Positions 8,801 to 17,489 of a stretch of 64,000 nucleotides of DNA are shown one piece after another. Every line of letters begins with the position of its first letter. Position 1 is the stretch's first letter. Made by a program: the position numbers and the translations under genes. The stretch covers positions 123,164-187,163 of the forward strand of contig NZ_KB905698.1 in assembly GCF_000380985.1 (NCBI RefSeq), given 5' to 3'. Origin of the DNA: Proteiniphilum acetatigenes DSM 18083. GTDB lineage: Bacteria > Bacteroidota > Bacteroidia > Bacteroidales > Dysgonomonadaceae. A model generated the notes under the pieces. The model saw only the letters and a list, made by a program, of their open reading frames with translations. It had not been told where the DNA came from and ran no database searches.

Positions 8801-9201
8801 ATTTTTATTACCTGAACGGAGGATATTTCTACAATCCTTATCTGGCAACTTTTGAAAACGGAGGTGATTTAACCGGAAAAAGAAACGGATTACGCAGGAA
8901 TTACTGGACCATTCACAATCCGTCGAATGAAGCCCCTGCTCCCAATTTTATCCAAATGCCCGCTTATTTGTCTTCATTAGCTTATGAAAAAGCCGATTAT
9001 ATAAGGTTAAGAACCGTCTCTCTTTCTTATAATGTTTCACAAAAAAATTGTAGAAAAATAGGAATAGAGAGTCTGAAGCTATTCTCTACTATGAGTAATG
9101 TATGGACATTGACGGACGTACAGGGATACGGACCGGAACAAAACCCGGGACAATATCCGGAACCCAGGACATTACTATTCGGATTAAATTTCTCATTCTA
9201 A
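5881..9201 (+). CDS. SusC/RagA-type TonB-dependent receptor with STN signalling domain
   Basis: This is an outer-membrane transporter (1,106 residues) that imports oligosaccharides with its SusD lid, powered by TonB. Seen in order: a long N-terminus with the signal core at ~24-42 (ending LNTNAQ), an STN domain at ~50-125 that contacts FecR, a carboxypeptidase-regulatory-like domain at ~143-225 (TVTGTVTDENGDPVIGATI), the plug at ~230-350 (VVGYGVQKRSDVTGAIASV, DASSQSIYGARAANGVILI) and a beta barrel ending in FGLNFSF with the usual terminal aromatic. ATG 5881 gives a 23-residue pre-signal extension; ATG 5950 is an alternative. SusD follows 18 bases later. Confidence 0.95.
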   Translation: MKINISSDHFLRKKSDYKELIKIMKICLLFLFAFTFQLMALNTNAQDAVIELKTSSVTIGQLINEIERQTNYLIVYSNREVDTNRKVNFPQNSDKVSSYLSTAFSNTDIGYNFENDYIILSKKAHQNTLDINRLIEASQQQRKTVTGTVTDENGDPVIGATIVEKNNPSHGTVSDVDGNFTVTNIPENAILQFTYVGMKTQEMAVKGQTTIHIIMEPDVELLDELIVVGYGVQKRSDVTGAIASVTAEKLNATPSTSLGEMLRGAAPGIQVTMGSAAPGGSSNILVRGRRSLSAGNDPLYIVDGVPSPSIDDINANDIASLEILKDASSQSIYGARAANGVILITTKRGMAGKTKVSVNTYAGVQNLYRNFEFYDGEQWAAYRKEAFYNAYGYYNEDEAFKGVMRDVLHSKKYVDWEDVMLSPAWQNKNDVLIQAGNEKTKYALSLGHFFQDGIVPSSNFQRFTGRLNVDQKLSEKISLGANISYTKSFRKIADGSFNSFITMPPLAEVYKEDGSLREDVTEAGESHYNPLWNNRNSENVNITDRLNLNVVGDWKILKNLSYRLNTNLNKRDVQENSYLGINHTTGRNNGGRAIVGQSTYTDYLVENILNYSKDIHKHHLDATAVASLNGIQWKRISNTGFGFANDDLSYHAIASATTHSVPVYEFSDRKLLSYMARARYNYDSRYLLTLAIRVDGSSVFGANNKYGYFPSAAFAWRASQEEFLKDVGFLSDLKVRVSYGQVGNQAISPYTTLGLADKYLTEFGDEIHVGYLPNAELTNPNLKWETSTSANLGLDYSLFKGRINGTIELYDTQTTDLLVSRSLPTTSGYSSQLVNLGHVQNKGFELALNVIPIDKKDFQWEVGVNFTVNRNKIKKIDGKLDADGNQANDLNNRWFIGESMNVYYDYQFDGIWQLTDDIANSHMPEATPGSVRVKDVNGDGVISVDDRVVIQRDPKFITSFVTGFDYKNFNLSFDFYYLNGGYFYNPYLATFENGGDLTGKRNGLRRNYWTIHNPSNEAPAPNFIQMPAYLSSLAYEKADYIRLRTVSLSYNVSQKNCRKIGIESLKLFSTMSNVWTLTDVQGYGPEQNPGQYPEPRTLLFGLNFSF

Positions 9202-9219
9202 CTTGTAATTTAATGACTT

Positions 9220-10794
9220 ATGAAACAAAATATATATTTTTTGTTATTGATAACAGTGATAGCCTCCTGTAGTGATCTACTGGAAGAGGAAAACAGGACC
9301 AAATACTCAGCCGATTACATATACAGTACAGAAGGTGGTTTAAAACTGGCTGTAAACGCGTTATATAATTTACAGCGTAATTACGCCGATGATGACGCGA
9401 CTATTTTCGCTTTGGATAGAGCTACCGATTTAGCTGTAACAAATGGAGGTACGGGTAATTATTTTGGGACTTACGATCCGGTCTATATCAAACCGTCATC
9501 AAATCAAGCCGGTTTTATGTGGAGAACTATGTACCTGATTATTGGGAAATCCAATGAAATTATCAACGCCGGTGAAAAACTCCCACAAACGGATGCATTA
9601 AAGGCTACTATAGCGGAAGCAAAAAGTTTCAGGGCTCAATCCTATTTCTTGTTGTACCGCACTTTTGACAGGATCTGGTTGAATACCGAGCCAACAACCT
9701 GGGAGAATGTCGATAATCCTAAAACATACAGAACAGCAACTACCGCCGAAGTATTCGAATTACTGTATCAAGATCTGGATTATGCCATTGAGAATCTCCC
9801 GTGGCAATCAGCCGATGCAGGCCGTTTTAACCAAGCGGTAGCCCGGCATATGAAAGCAAAAGCCGCTCTATGGATAAAAGATTGGGATGAAGCTTTAGAA
9901 CAAGTCGATAAAATTGACAAGTCCGGATACTACGAACTAATCGATTTAGATGCCATCTTCAATAGCGCGGATTTAAATCATAAAGAGGCACTGATGGTAC
10001 AACAATGGAGTAAAAATCCCGGAGGTAATCTTTCGGAAGGAACACCAAAAGGCCATCATTTTGCTGCTTTCTATATCGCGTCTTACAGACAGGAAATAGG
10101 AGGTACATCAGAATATGCATGTACCTATGAAAACGGAGGCTATACCTATGGAAGATGCTTTCCAAGTCCATACCTGTTTTCTTTATACGACCAAACAAAA
10201 GACAAACGCTATAATAGTTACTATATACACCGTTATAAAAATACGACCGATAAAGCATTACCATACGGTTCAGTAACCGTTCAACCCGGTGATTATTTTC
10301 CATTGTACAAAAACGGCTCCAAGAACAGGCTTGTCTACCCAGGATGTATAAAATTTGCAGATAGCTGGACCCGTGAACCCTATGAAACAAGAAGTTACAA
10401 AGATATTATTCTATATCGGTTAGCAGAGACCTATATTATCGGGGCCGAAGCGGCATTAATGAAAGGGAATCAATCTCTGGCAAAGGAATACTTTAACAAA
10501 ACGTGGGAAAGAGCCGGGAACGACACTTTTACCGGCACATTGACCATCAAAGATATTATCGATGAGCAGGCAAGAGAATTGTCATTCGAAGGTGACCGGT
10601 GGTACTTCCTGAAAAGACTGGGGATATTGATTACTCAAGTGACAAACTATGCTGGCGATCCGGAACTTTCCAGTACTACACTGGGAAGAACAAATCTGCC
10701 GGCCAATCCGCATTTCATCCGCTGGCCTATTCCCGAATCGGAAATAATCAATATGGGAGCAGAGAATTTTCCTCAAAATCCGGGCTATAATTAA
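9220..10794 (+). CDS. SusD/RagB-type glycan-binding lipoprotein
   Basis: This is the surface lid of the upstream SusC, binding the glycan and closing over the barrel. It has 524 residues, normal for the family. The lipoprotein signal ends in IASC (Cys17), and the acidic stretch directly after it (SDLLEEEN) resembles the lipoprotein export signal that sends Bacteroidota proteins to the cell surface. The helical TPR-like core is visible (AEAKSFRAQSYFLLYRTFDR; AVARHMKAKAALWIKDWDEA), and the family signature near the C-terminus reads DEQARELSFEGDRWYFLKR. Its pairing with the SusC 18 bases upstream is the main evidence for a polysaccharide utilization locus here. Confidence 0.95.
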   Translation: MKQNIYFLLLITVIASCSDLLEEENRTKYSADYIYSTEGGLKLAVNALYNLQRNYADDDATIFALDRATDLAVTNGGTGNYFGTYDPVYIKPSSNQAGFMWRTMYLIIGKSNEIINAGEKLPQTDALKATIAEAKSFRAQSYFLLYRTFDRIWLNTEPTTWENVDNPKTYRTATTAEVFELLYQDLDYAIENLPWQSADAGRFNQAVARHMKAKAALWIKDWDEALEQVDKIDKSGYYELIDLDAIFNSADLNHKEALMVQQWSKNPGGNLSEGTPKGHHFAAFYIASYRQEIGGTSEYACTYENGGYTYGRCFPSPYLFSLYDQTKDKRYNSYYIHRYKNTTDKALPYGSVTVQPGDYFPLYKNGSKNRLVYPGCIKFADSWTREPYETRSYKDIILYRLAETYIIGAEAALMKGNQSLAKEYFNKTWERAGNDTFTGTLTIKDIIDEQARELSFEGDRWYFLKRLGILITQVTNYAGDPELSSTTLGRTNLPANPHFIRWPIPESEIINMGAENFPQNPGYN

Positions 10795-10846
10795 AGAATA
10801 GGAAATGTGAAATAATTGTAGATTAATATATAGACTTGCAAATAAT

Positions 10847-12508
10847 ATGACAAAAATAGTAAAGACATTCATTTTTTTCTGGATAACCCTGTTTGGGTTC
10901 AATATGTGTGCGACCAATAAAGAAAATGTTTTCGATATATGTGTGTATGGCGAATCTGCATCGGGTGTAATGGCTGCTATCCAAGCGGCGCGTCTGGGCA
11001 AAAACGTAGTATTGATTTCTAAAAATCAGCATGTGGGAGGCTTGGCCACCTCAGGACTTACCGCTACCGATATGAACCGCAATGACATGGTGGGAGGCAT
11101 TGCCAGGGAATTTTATCAGCGTATATATGCCTATTATCAGGATCCAGCAGCATGGAGAAACCAGGACCGGGATGAATTCTTCATTCAATCGATCAGGAGA
11201 ACCTATCGGGGAAAAAATGACGACCGACAGATGCAATGGGTTTATGAATCCAGAATTGCGGAGAAGATTATGCTGGATATGCTGGAAGAAGCAGGAGTAA
11301 AGCTCTGGTTTAACGAACGCCTGCAATTTGAAGATGGCATTAAAAAGAGAGGCACCAGGATTACTGCGATAAGTATGGAAAGTGGAAAAACCGTAAATGC
11401 CAAGGTATTTATTGATGCCACCTATGAAGGCGACCTGATGGCGAAGGCCGGTGTTTCTTATACTGTTGGGCGTGAATCCAACGATACGTATAACGAGACT
11501 CTCAATGGATACCGCATAAATTATGAAAACGGGACGGATCTAAGTGCTATTGATCCATATATAGTGGAAGGAGACAAAAGCTCAGGACTATTGCCATATA
11601 TCGATAGTGAGATTCCGCTTGGTCAAGGTGAAGCAGACCATAGGGTACAGGCATATTGCTACAGGATGACGTTGACCGATGACCCGGACAACAGGATAAA
11701 AATACAAAAACCAGATAACTACAATCCTTTATGGTATGAGGTTTTAGTAAGACGCATACAGCAGAATCCGAAGTTAACATTACAAGATATCATCACGTTG
11801 ACCCCCATGCCCAACCGTAAGACCGATACCAACCATCTGGATTTCTTCGGGGCCAGCTACGACTATGCAGAAGCGAATTATAACAAAAGGAAAGAGATCG
11901 AACAATTGCATAAGGATTATGCGCTTGGGATGTTATGGTTGTTAGAGCATGACCCCCGTATTCCGGAACATATCAGAACCGAAATGAGTGACTGGGGCTT
12001 ACCCAAAGATGAATTCGAAGACACTGGAAATTTCCCTTACCATATCTATGTAAGGGAAGCGAGAAGAATGATCGGTGAATATGTGATGGTGGAAAAGAAT
12101 GTGGCAAAAGAAAACAGAGAAGATGCACAACATCCGGTGGGTGTAGGAAGCTATGCATTGGATTGCCATTACGTATCTAAAGTGATCGATAAGGAGGGTA
12201 AGTTAAGATATGAGGGAACTATTTTTACACCGGTTATTCCTTATACTATCAGCTATTATTCGCTTACACCAAAGAAAAACGAATGCAGCAATTTACTGGT
12301 ACCTGTCTGTTTATCGGCATCACACGTTGCTTTCAGCTCTATAAGGATGGAACCTGTATATATGGTATTAGGGCAGTCGGCAGCCGTTGCGGCATCGATG
12401 GCTATCGATAAAAATACAGCAGTACAGGATATCATTTATGATAAATTGGCTGAAAAACTGTTGGAATTGAAACAAATCATTAAACCGGGCAACACTAAAC
12501 CTCATTAA
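10847..12508 (+). CDS. exported FAD-dependent oxidoreductase (FAD_oxidored family)
   Basis: This 553-residue flavoprotein has an N-terminal export signal and a Rossmann-type FAD site: FDICVYGESASGVMAAIQAA followed by LGKNVVLI and the conserved VGGLATSGLTATDM. Further family blocks are [23 protein letters not shown] (~residue 185), [10 protein letters not shown], the [12 protein letters not shown] YVREARRMIGEYVM, and a C-terminal [19 protein letters not shown]. Members are often labelled xanthan lyase or FAD-dependent oxidoreductase in Bacteroidota, but their reaction is poorly known; oxidation of a sugar hydroxyl is an inference. It lies 52 bases after SusD and 2 bases before the GH2-like gene, so it belongs to the operon. 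Four other such genes occur in the window. Confidence 0.88.
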   Translation: MTKIVKTFIFFWITLFGFNMCATNKENVFDICVYGESASGVMAAIQAARLGKNVVLISKNQHVGGLATSGLTATDMNRNDMVGGIAREFYQRIYAYYQDPAAWRNQDRDEFFIQSIRRTYRGKNDDRQMQWVYESRIAEKIMLDMLEEAGVKLWFNERLQFEDGIKKRGTRITAISMESGKTVNAKVFIDATYEGDLMAKAGVSYTVGRESNDTYNETLNGYRINYENGTDLSAIDPYIVEGDKSSGLLPYIDSEIPLGQGEADHRVQAYCYRMTLTDDPDNRIKIQKPDNYNPLWYEVLVRRIQQNPKLTLQDIITLTPMPNRKTDTNHLDFFGASYDYAEANYNKRKEIEQLHKDYALGMLWLLEHDPRIPEHIRTEMSDWGLPKDEFEDTGNFPYHIYVREARRMIGEYVMVEKNVAKENREDAQHPVGVGSYALDCHYVSKVIDKEGKLRYEGTIFTPVIPYTISYYSLTPKKNECSNLLVPVCLSASHVAFSSIRMEPVYMVLGQSAAVAASMAIDKNTAVQDIIYDKLAEKLLELKQIIKPGNTKPH

Positions 12509-12510
12509 TT

Positions 12511-13878
12511 ATGAAACACTTAATTTTCAAAATAAAGAATACAATCCTTCTCTCTTTCAGTTTAATTATGATATTCTGTAGTTGTGCCGACAGGTATAAC
12601 TACCCCATACCTCCGAATTCTTTTGAAGAAACTGAATTGGCACCTCCCGTAAAAGTAACTTTAACAAAAGAGGGAGGCGAATGGAAAATGTTTGTAAACA
12701 ATGAAGAGTTTTATATAAACGGAGCTTGTACGAATGGATTTTACGGGAAAGCAGCAGAGTTTGGAGCCAATACCATAAGAACATATGGTGTTAGCGATGA
12801 ATCACGCAGTATATTAGACGAAGCGTATGAAGCAGGTTTATATGTCAACTTTGGTTTATATATGAAGCGGGAAACAGATGGTTTTGACTATGATAATGAA
12901 GCAGCGGTAGCTCAACAATTGGAGGAAATGAAAGAGGCTGTAATGAGATTTAAAGACCATCCCGCTTTGCTATGCTGGTCCATCGGAAACGAAGCAGAAG
13001 CGAGCTATACCAATACCAAGTTGTGGACGGCTGTGAACGATGTGGCTAAATTTATTCATCAGGTCGATGCCAATCATCCCACAACAGTAGCATTATCCAA
13101 TTCTGATGTCAACAAGATCACACTGATCAGGGAAATGGCCCCGGAAATAGATATACTGTCTATAAATATGTATGCGCCGGCACTGCCTAATGTGTTAGCC
13201 AATATTACGGCTGCAAATTGGCAGAAACCCTATATGATCACAGAATTCGGCCCAAGGGGAACCTGGCAAATGAACCCGGAACCTTCAAGGATTTTAGAAT
13301 GGGGAGGATTGGTAGAGCAAACCAGTACAGAAAAAGCGGATATCTATCTACAGGCACATACCGATCATATTCTTGCAAATAAACCAAACGGATGTATAGG
13401 TTCATTTGTATTCCTGTGGGGATATCAGAAGCATGGAGAAGTACTGACATGGTATGGACTCCTTGATAAAAAAGGTTATACTTTCCCTGCGGTTGATGCG
13501 ATGCAATATGCCTGGACAGGTTCGTACCCAACCAACAGGGCACCAGTGATACAGGATAGAAGTGCAATCTTAATGAATAATAAAAGAGCCGAAGAGAATA
13601 TCAAGGTGGATAAAAACTCTACTAATATAGCTTCTGTCGTAGCTACTGATCCCGATGGAGATCCTCTGACTTATTCATGGATGATCATGAAAGAGGGAAC
13701 CGCAGCTTCCGACGGAAGTCTCCCCGAAGGAATTTCAGGCTTAATCACCGATAATACACTTGCAAATATATCCTTTAAAGCGCCATCCGAATCAGGGGCA
13801 TACAGGTTGATTGCCTTCGTGAATGACGATGCCAATAAAAAAGTGGCCAGCGGTGTGATTCCATTTTATGTCAATTAA
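12511..13878 (+). CDS. GH2/GH5-like TIM-barrel glycosidase lipoprotein
   Basis: This is a 455-residue lipoprotein (signal ending FCSC, Cys25) with a glycoside hydrolase barrel. It resembles the catalytic barrel of family GH2: FYINGACTNGFYG then FGANTIRTYGVSD, the acid/base glutamate in WSIGNEAEA (Glu161), and a likely nucleophile in MITEFGPRG (Glu245). It lacks the sugar-binding domains of full GH2 enzymes and instead ends in an immunoglobulin-like domain (~350-455, with DPDGDPLTYSW). Such proteins act on the cell surface or in the periplasm. A retaining beta-glycosidase is likely from fold and residues; bond and sugar cannot be read. The start follows the previous stop by two bases. Confidence 0.82.
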   Translation: MKHLIFKIKNTILLSFSLIMIFCSCADRYNYPIPPNSFEETELAPPVKVTLTKEGGEWKMFVNNEEFYINGACTNGFYGKAAEFGANTIRTYGVSDESRSILDEAYEAGLYVNFGLYMKRETDGFDYDNEAAVAQQLEEMKEAVMRFKDHPALLCWSIGNEAEASYTNTKLWTAVNDVAKFIHQVDANHPTTVALSNSDVNKITLIREMAPEIDILSINMYAPALPNVLANITAANWQKPYMITEFGPRGTWQMNPEPSRILEWGGLVEQTSTEKADIYLQAHTDHILANKPNGCIGSFVFLWGYQKHGEVLTWYGLLDKKGYTFPAVDAMQYAWTGSYPTNRAPVIQDRSAILMNNKRAEENIKVDKNSTNIASVVATDPDGDPLTYSWMIMKEGTAASDGSLPEGISGLITDNTLANISFKAPSESGAYRLIAFVNDDANKKVASGVIPFYVN

Positions 13879-13913
13879 GTTGATTACAAGAAATATTTTA
13901 AATTAGATTGATT

Positions 13914-15131
13914 ATGAAAAATATACCAATAAAAATTTTCACGTTCTTTTTGATGTTAGCTATGATAAGCTGTACAAAAGACGACGAAAACATACAAGAG
14001 ATAAATACTTTTTCCATTAAAGTTACACAGAATGTAGATTTACCTTACGTGATTACACCAAAAGAAGAAGTAGTATTCGACATAACGATCTCTCCAAATT
14101 CGGATAATAAAATCAAGAATGTAGTTTTAAGTCTTGATGGAAAAGAACTACAATCGGTTTCAGCGTCTTCCTCTAACAATATCACTTTAAAATACACCTA
14201 CAAAGTAATGGGAAATGATATTGGAAAAAGTCTGATATTCAGATTAACGGTCACAGACGAGGAGGATCATATCGTTGATAAAGATTTTACGATATACGTC
14301 GAATCAGCGCCAGCCGATATTAACGTGATCTTCCCTTCAGAAGCTCCTTCAGAAATCAAAGATGACGAATCGGTTGATTTCAATATTACCGTTGTTTCTG
14401 AAAATGATTTGAAATATATTAAAACTTTTTTGGATGGAACCGAAATAACCTCTTTAACAAAGGAGACCTTTGACACTCCGAAAGAAGATATTTACAACTT
14501 CACCTATCAGCCAACGGTGGCTGATGCAGACAAAACCCTTGTTTTTACTATCGAGATTATGGATGTTTTGGGGAATATTAATAGACAACCCTATTCCTTG
14601 TTTATTGAGCGATCCCAAGAAGCTGACTTCAGTGCTTATTATGATGTCAACTTAGGAGCCCAACGCTGTACTACCGACGGACCTTTCTTCAATGCTACCA
14701 CAGGGGAGGTATACGTTACAGCAGGAGCTGCGGCAAAATCGGCTGATATAGATTTGGCCACCTTCTTTAGTGGATCGACTACTGCATATAATATCACTTC
14801 CCCAACATTTGCCAACACGATCAATATTATTTATAACCCTGCCAGCATTGGAGAAGATGCGATGGAAAATTGGGCGGTACGTAACCAGACGTTAATTAAG
14901 AAAATAACGCTCACACGTGAAGAGTTTGACTTGTTGGCCGATGCAGCCGAAATAGAGGCTTTATATACGGGATCAAGTGTAGCGGAGAGTGAAACTTCCG
15001 GAGGCCTGGCCAATAACAATGTGATTGTATTTAAAACTGCAGGTGGAAAATACGGGGTTTTATATGTGAAATCCAGGTCAGCCAATGCAAATACAGGTTA
15101 TTTAACAGTAGATATAAAGGTTCAGAAATAA
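13914..15131 (+). CDS. lipoprotein with Ig-like repeats, possible surface glycan-binding protein
   Basis: I do not recognise a named family. The 405-residue protein starts with a lipoprotein signal ending AMISC (Cys20) followed by an acidic stretch (TKDDEN), a pattern linked with surface display. Two all-beta, Ig-like segments follow (~25-130 and ~135-235, both with a pattern like IKNVVLSLDGKE / LKYIKTFLDGTE), then a distinct C-terminal domain (~240-405, with NLGAQRCTTDGPFFNATTGE). Position between two glycosidase genes in a SusC/D operon and this layout suggest a surface glycan-binding protein, as in other loci. The frame also allows a TTG at 13908, but ATG 13914 gives a cleaner signal peptide. 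Confidence 0.72.
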   Translation: MKNIPIKIFTFFLMLAMISCTKDDENIQEINTFSIKVTQNVDLPYVITPKEEVVFDITISPNSDNKIKNVVLSLDGKELQSVSASSSNNITLKYTYKVMGNDIGKSLIFRLTVTDEEDHIVDKDFTIYVESAPADINVIFPSEAPSEIKDDESVDFNITVVSENDLKYIKTFLDGTEITSLTKETFDTPKEDIYNFTYQPTVADADKTLVFTIEIMDVLGNINRQPYSLFIERSQEADFSAYYDVNLGAQRCTTDGPFFNATTGEVYVTAGAAAKSADIDLATFFSGSTTAYNITSPTFANTINIIYNPASIGEDAMENWAVRNQTLIKKITLTREEFDLLADAAEIEALYTGSSVAESETSGGLANNNVIVFKTAGGKYGVLYVKSRSANANTGYLTVDIKVQK

Positions 15132-15132
15132 G

Positions 15133-17469
15133 ATGAAAATCCTGAAAGAATATAGGAGCGTCCCGGTAAAATGGGGCGCTATCCTCCTTCTTCTCTGTTT
15201 TTTTTCATCGGGTTATGCCCAGCAAAAACCAAAATATCTCGACCCTCAACAACCTGTCAGTGAACGGGTAAAAGATTTAATGGGCAGGATGAGCCTGGAT
15301 ATGAAGATCGCGCAAATGTGCCAATATGTAGGATTGGAACATATGCGCGATGCGGAGAAGAATATTACCGAAGAGGAACTGTTAAGTGGCCATGCAAGGG
15401 GGTTTTATAAAGGATTACATTCTTCCGGCGTAGAACGTATGGTGAAACAGGGATTGATTGGTTCTTTTCTACATGTATTGACGATAGAAGAAGCCAATCA
15501 TCTTCAAAAACTGGCAGAAGAAAGCCCTTTGAAAATTCCACTATTGATGGGTATCGATGCCATACATGGCAACGGTTTAATGTCCGGTTCAACGATATAC
15601 CCCTCCCCCATCACCATGGCTTCTACTTTTGCCCCCGATTTAATAGAAGAATCGTTTCGCCAAACAGCCCTCGAGATGAGGGCAACAGGTATGCATTGGG
15701 CTTTTTCTCCCAATATTGAGATAGCACGGGACCCCAGATGGGGCAGGGTCGGTGAAACTTTTGGTGAAGATCCTTATCTGGTGTCCCAAATGGGAATTGC
15801 CAGTGTCCGTGGTTTGCAAATGGACAAATTGGATAAAGACAAAAGCGTACTGGCTTGCGTTAAACATATGGCAGGGGGCGGCATTGGAAATAACGGTACC
15901 AATGCATCACCTGTAGAAATTGGTGAAGGAGAATTACGGAACGTTATTCTTGCCCCGTTCAAAGCCACTATCCGGCAAACACAGCCTTTCTCATTGATGC
16001 CGGCACATAATGAGATCAACGGTACACCGGGACATGCCGACAAGTGGCTTTTGACAGAGGTTGCACGAAATGAATATGGATTCAAAGGATTCATTATAAG
16101 CGATTGGATGGATATGGAACGTTTAAGCCAGACCCATAGGATTGCTGCAACCATAAAAGAGGCTTTTCAGATTTCGGTAGATGCAGGAGTTGATATGCAC
16201 ATGCATGGCCCGGGATTTTTAGAGAGTATTAAAGAACTTATTGAGGAGGGAAAGCTTTCGGAAGAAAGAATTAACAGGGCCTGTGAGAAAATTTTGGAAG
16301 CAAAATTTATGTTAGGCCTTTTTGAAAACAGATACGCTGACCCAAAGAATCTGTCAGAGACCGTATTTATAAAAGAACACCGGCAAACCGCATTGGAAAT
16401 TGCCAGAAAAGGTATCGTTTTATTAAAGAATAAAAACAACATTCTTCCGATTGCAGTCAATAAATATAAAAATATTTTGGTGACTGGTCCCAACGCAGAT
16501 AATCAATCCATCATGGGAGACTGGGTATTTGATCAACCCCGGTCGAATTACAAAACCGTTTTGGATGGTATCAAAATGTTGTCGGAAGGAAGCAATGTCA
16601 ATTACGTCGATGTGGGATGGAATTTACGTGACTTAAATAACGATTCTATCACAAAAGCTATTGAAACAGCTGATAAGATGGATCTGATAATACTGGCATT
16701 GGGGGAAGACTCGTTCAGACAACATTGGAAAGAGAAGACCGCAGGTGAGAACCGCGATAGAATGGATATCACTCTTTGGGGAAAACAGCAATATCTGGTA
16801 GAAGAACTCAAAAAATCAGGAAAACCCATTGTAGTGGTTTTGGTAAACGGAAGACCTCTGGCAACACCCTGGTTAGAAGAAAATGTGGATGCTATTCTGG
16901 AAGCATGGGAACCTGGATCATTCGGAGGTCAGGCTGTTGCTGAGATTTTATACGGAAAAGTGAACCCAAGTGGTAAATTACCCATAACTATTCCCAGGCA
17001 TGTAGGGCAGATACCTATTTACTACTATCATAAACCTTCGCAGTATTCTCATGCTTTTATTGACGGAGCAAAAGAACCTTTATACGATTTCGGGTATGGA
17101 TTGAGCTATACCGATTTTCAATATAGCGAATTAAAGTGTCCGAAAGATTTAAAATACGGAGAACCTTTACACGTCACCCTGACAGTAGAAAATACAGGGG
17201 AAATGGAAGGAGAAGAGGTGGTACAACTGTACTTGAAGGACGATTTCAGTTCCACTACCAGACCTGTAAAATTACTCGTCGGATTCCGGCGTATCCATCT
17301 TGAGAAGGGAGAGAAAAAAACAATGGTCTTTTCTTTAGACAAAGAAGTTTTCGGTTACTACAACAATAAAGGAAAATATGTATTCGAACCGGGAAGTTTC
17401 ACTTTGATGGTAGGAGGAAGTTCTCTCGGTAAAGATCAAATTTTTCAGAAAGTAACGGTAAATAATTAG
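15133..17469 (+). CDS. GH3 family beta-glycosidase (BglX-like)
   Basis: This exported enzyme (778 residues, signal ending SGYAQ) belongs to glycoside hydrolase family 3, which removes sugars from the non-reducing end by a retaining mechanism. Seen: the N-terminal barrel with LMGIDAIHGNG and DPRWGRVGETFGEDPYL, the conserved KHMAGGG segment, and the nucleophile in GFIISDWMDMERL (Asp324). It is followed by the alpha/beta sandwich (ARKGIVLLKNKNNILPI) and a C-terminal fibronectin-III-like domain (TVENTGEMEGEEVVQLYLKD). Length matches BglX-type beta-glucosidases; beta-glucosidase or beta-xylosidase activity is likely, but the sugar is not certain. It begins two bases after the preceding stop. Confidence 0.93.
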   Translation: MKILKEYRSVPVKWGAILLLLCFFSSGYAQQKPKYLDPQQPVSERVKDLMGRMSLDMKIAQMCQYVGLEHMRDAEKNITEEELLSGHARGFYKGLHSSGVERMVKQGLIGSFLHVLTIEEANHLQKLAEESPLKIPLLMGIDAIHGNGLMSGSTIYPSPITMASTFAPDLIEESFRQTALEMRATGMHWAFSPNIEIARDPRWGRVGETFGEDPYLVSQMGIASVRGLQMDKLDKDKSVLACVKHMAGGGIGNNGTNASPVEIGEGELRNVILAPFKATIRQTQPFSLMPAHNEINGTPGHADKWLLTEVARNEYGFKGFIISDWMDMERLSQTHRIAATIKEAFQISVDAGVDMHMHGPGFLESIKELIEEGKLSEERINRACEKILEAKFMLGLFENRYADPKNLSETVFIKEHRQTALEIARKGIVLLKNKNNILPIAVNKYKNILVTGPNADNQSIMGDWVFDQPRSNYKTVLDGIKMLSEGSNVNYVDVGWNLRDLNNDSITKAIETADKMDLIILALGEDSFRQHWKEKTAGENRDRMDITLWGKQQYLVEELKKSGKPIVVVLVNGRPLATPWLEENVDAILEAWEPGSFGGQAVAEILYGKVNPSGKLPITIPRHVGQIPIYYYHKPSQYSHAFIDGAKEPLYDFGYGLSYTDFQYSELKCPKDLKYGEPLHVTLTVENTGEMEGEEVVQLYLKDDFSSTTRPVKLLVGFRRIHLEKGEKKTMVFSLDKEVFGYYNNKGKYVFEPGSFTLMVGGSSLGKDQIFQKVTVNN

Positions 17470-17489
17470 AAAAGTAACTAAACCCGGTT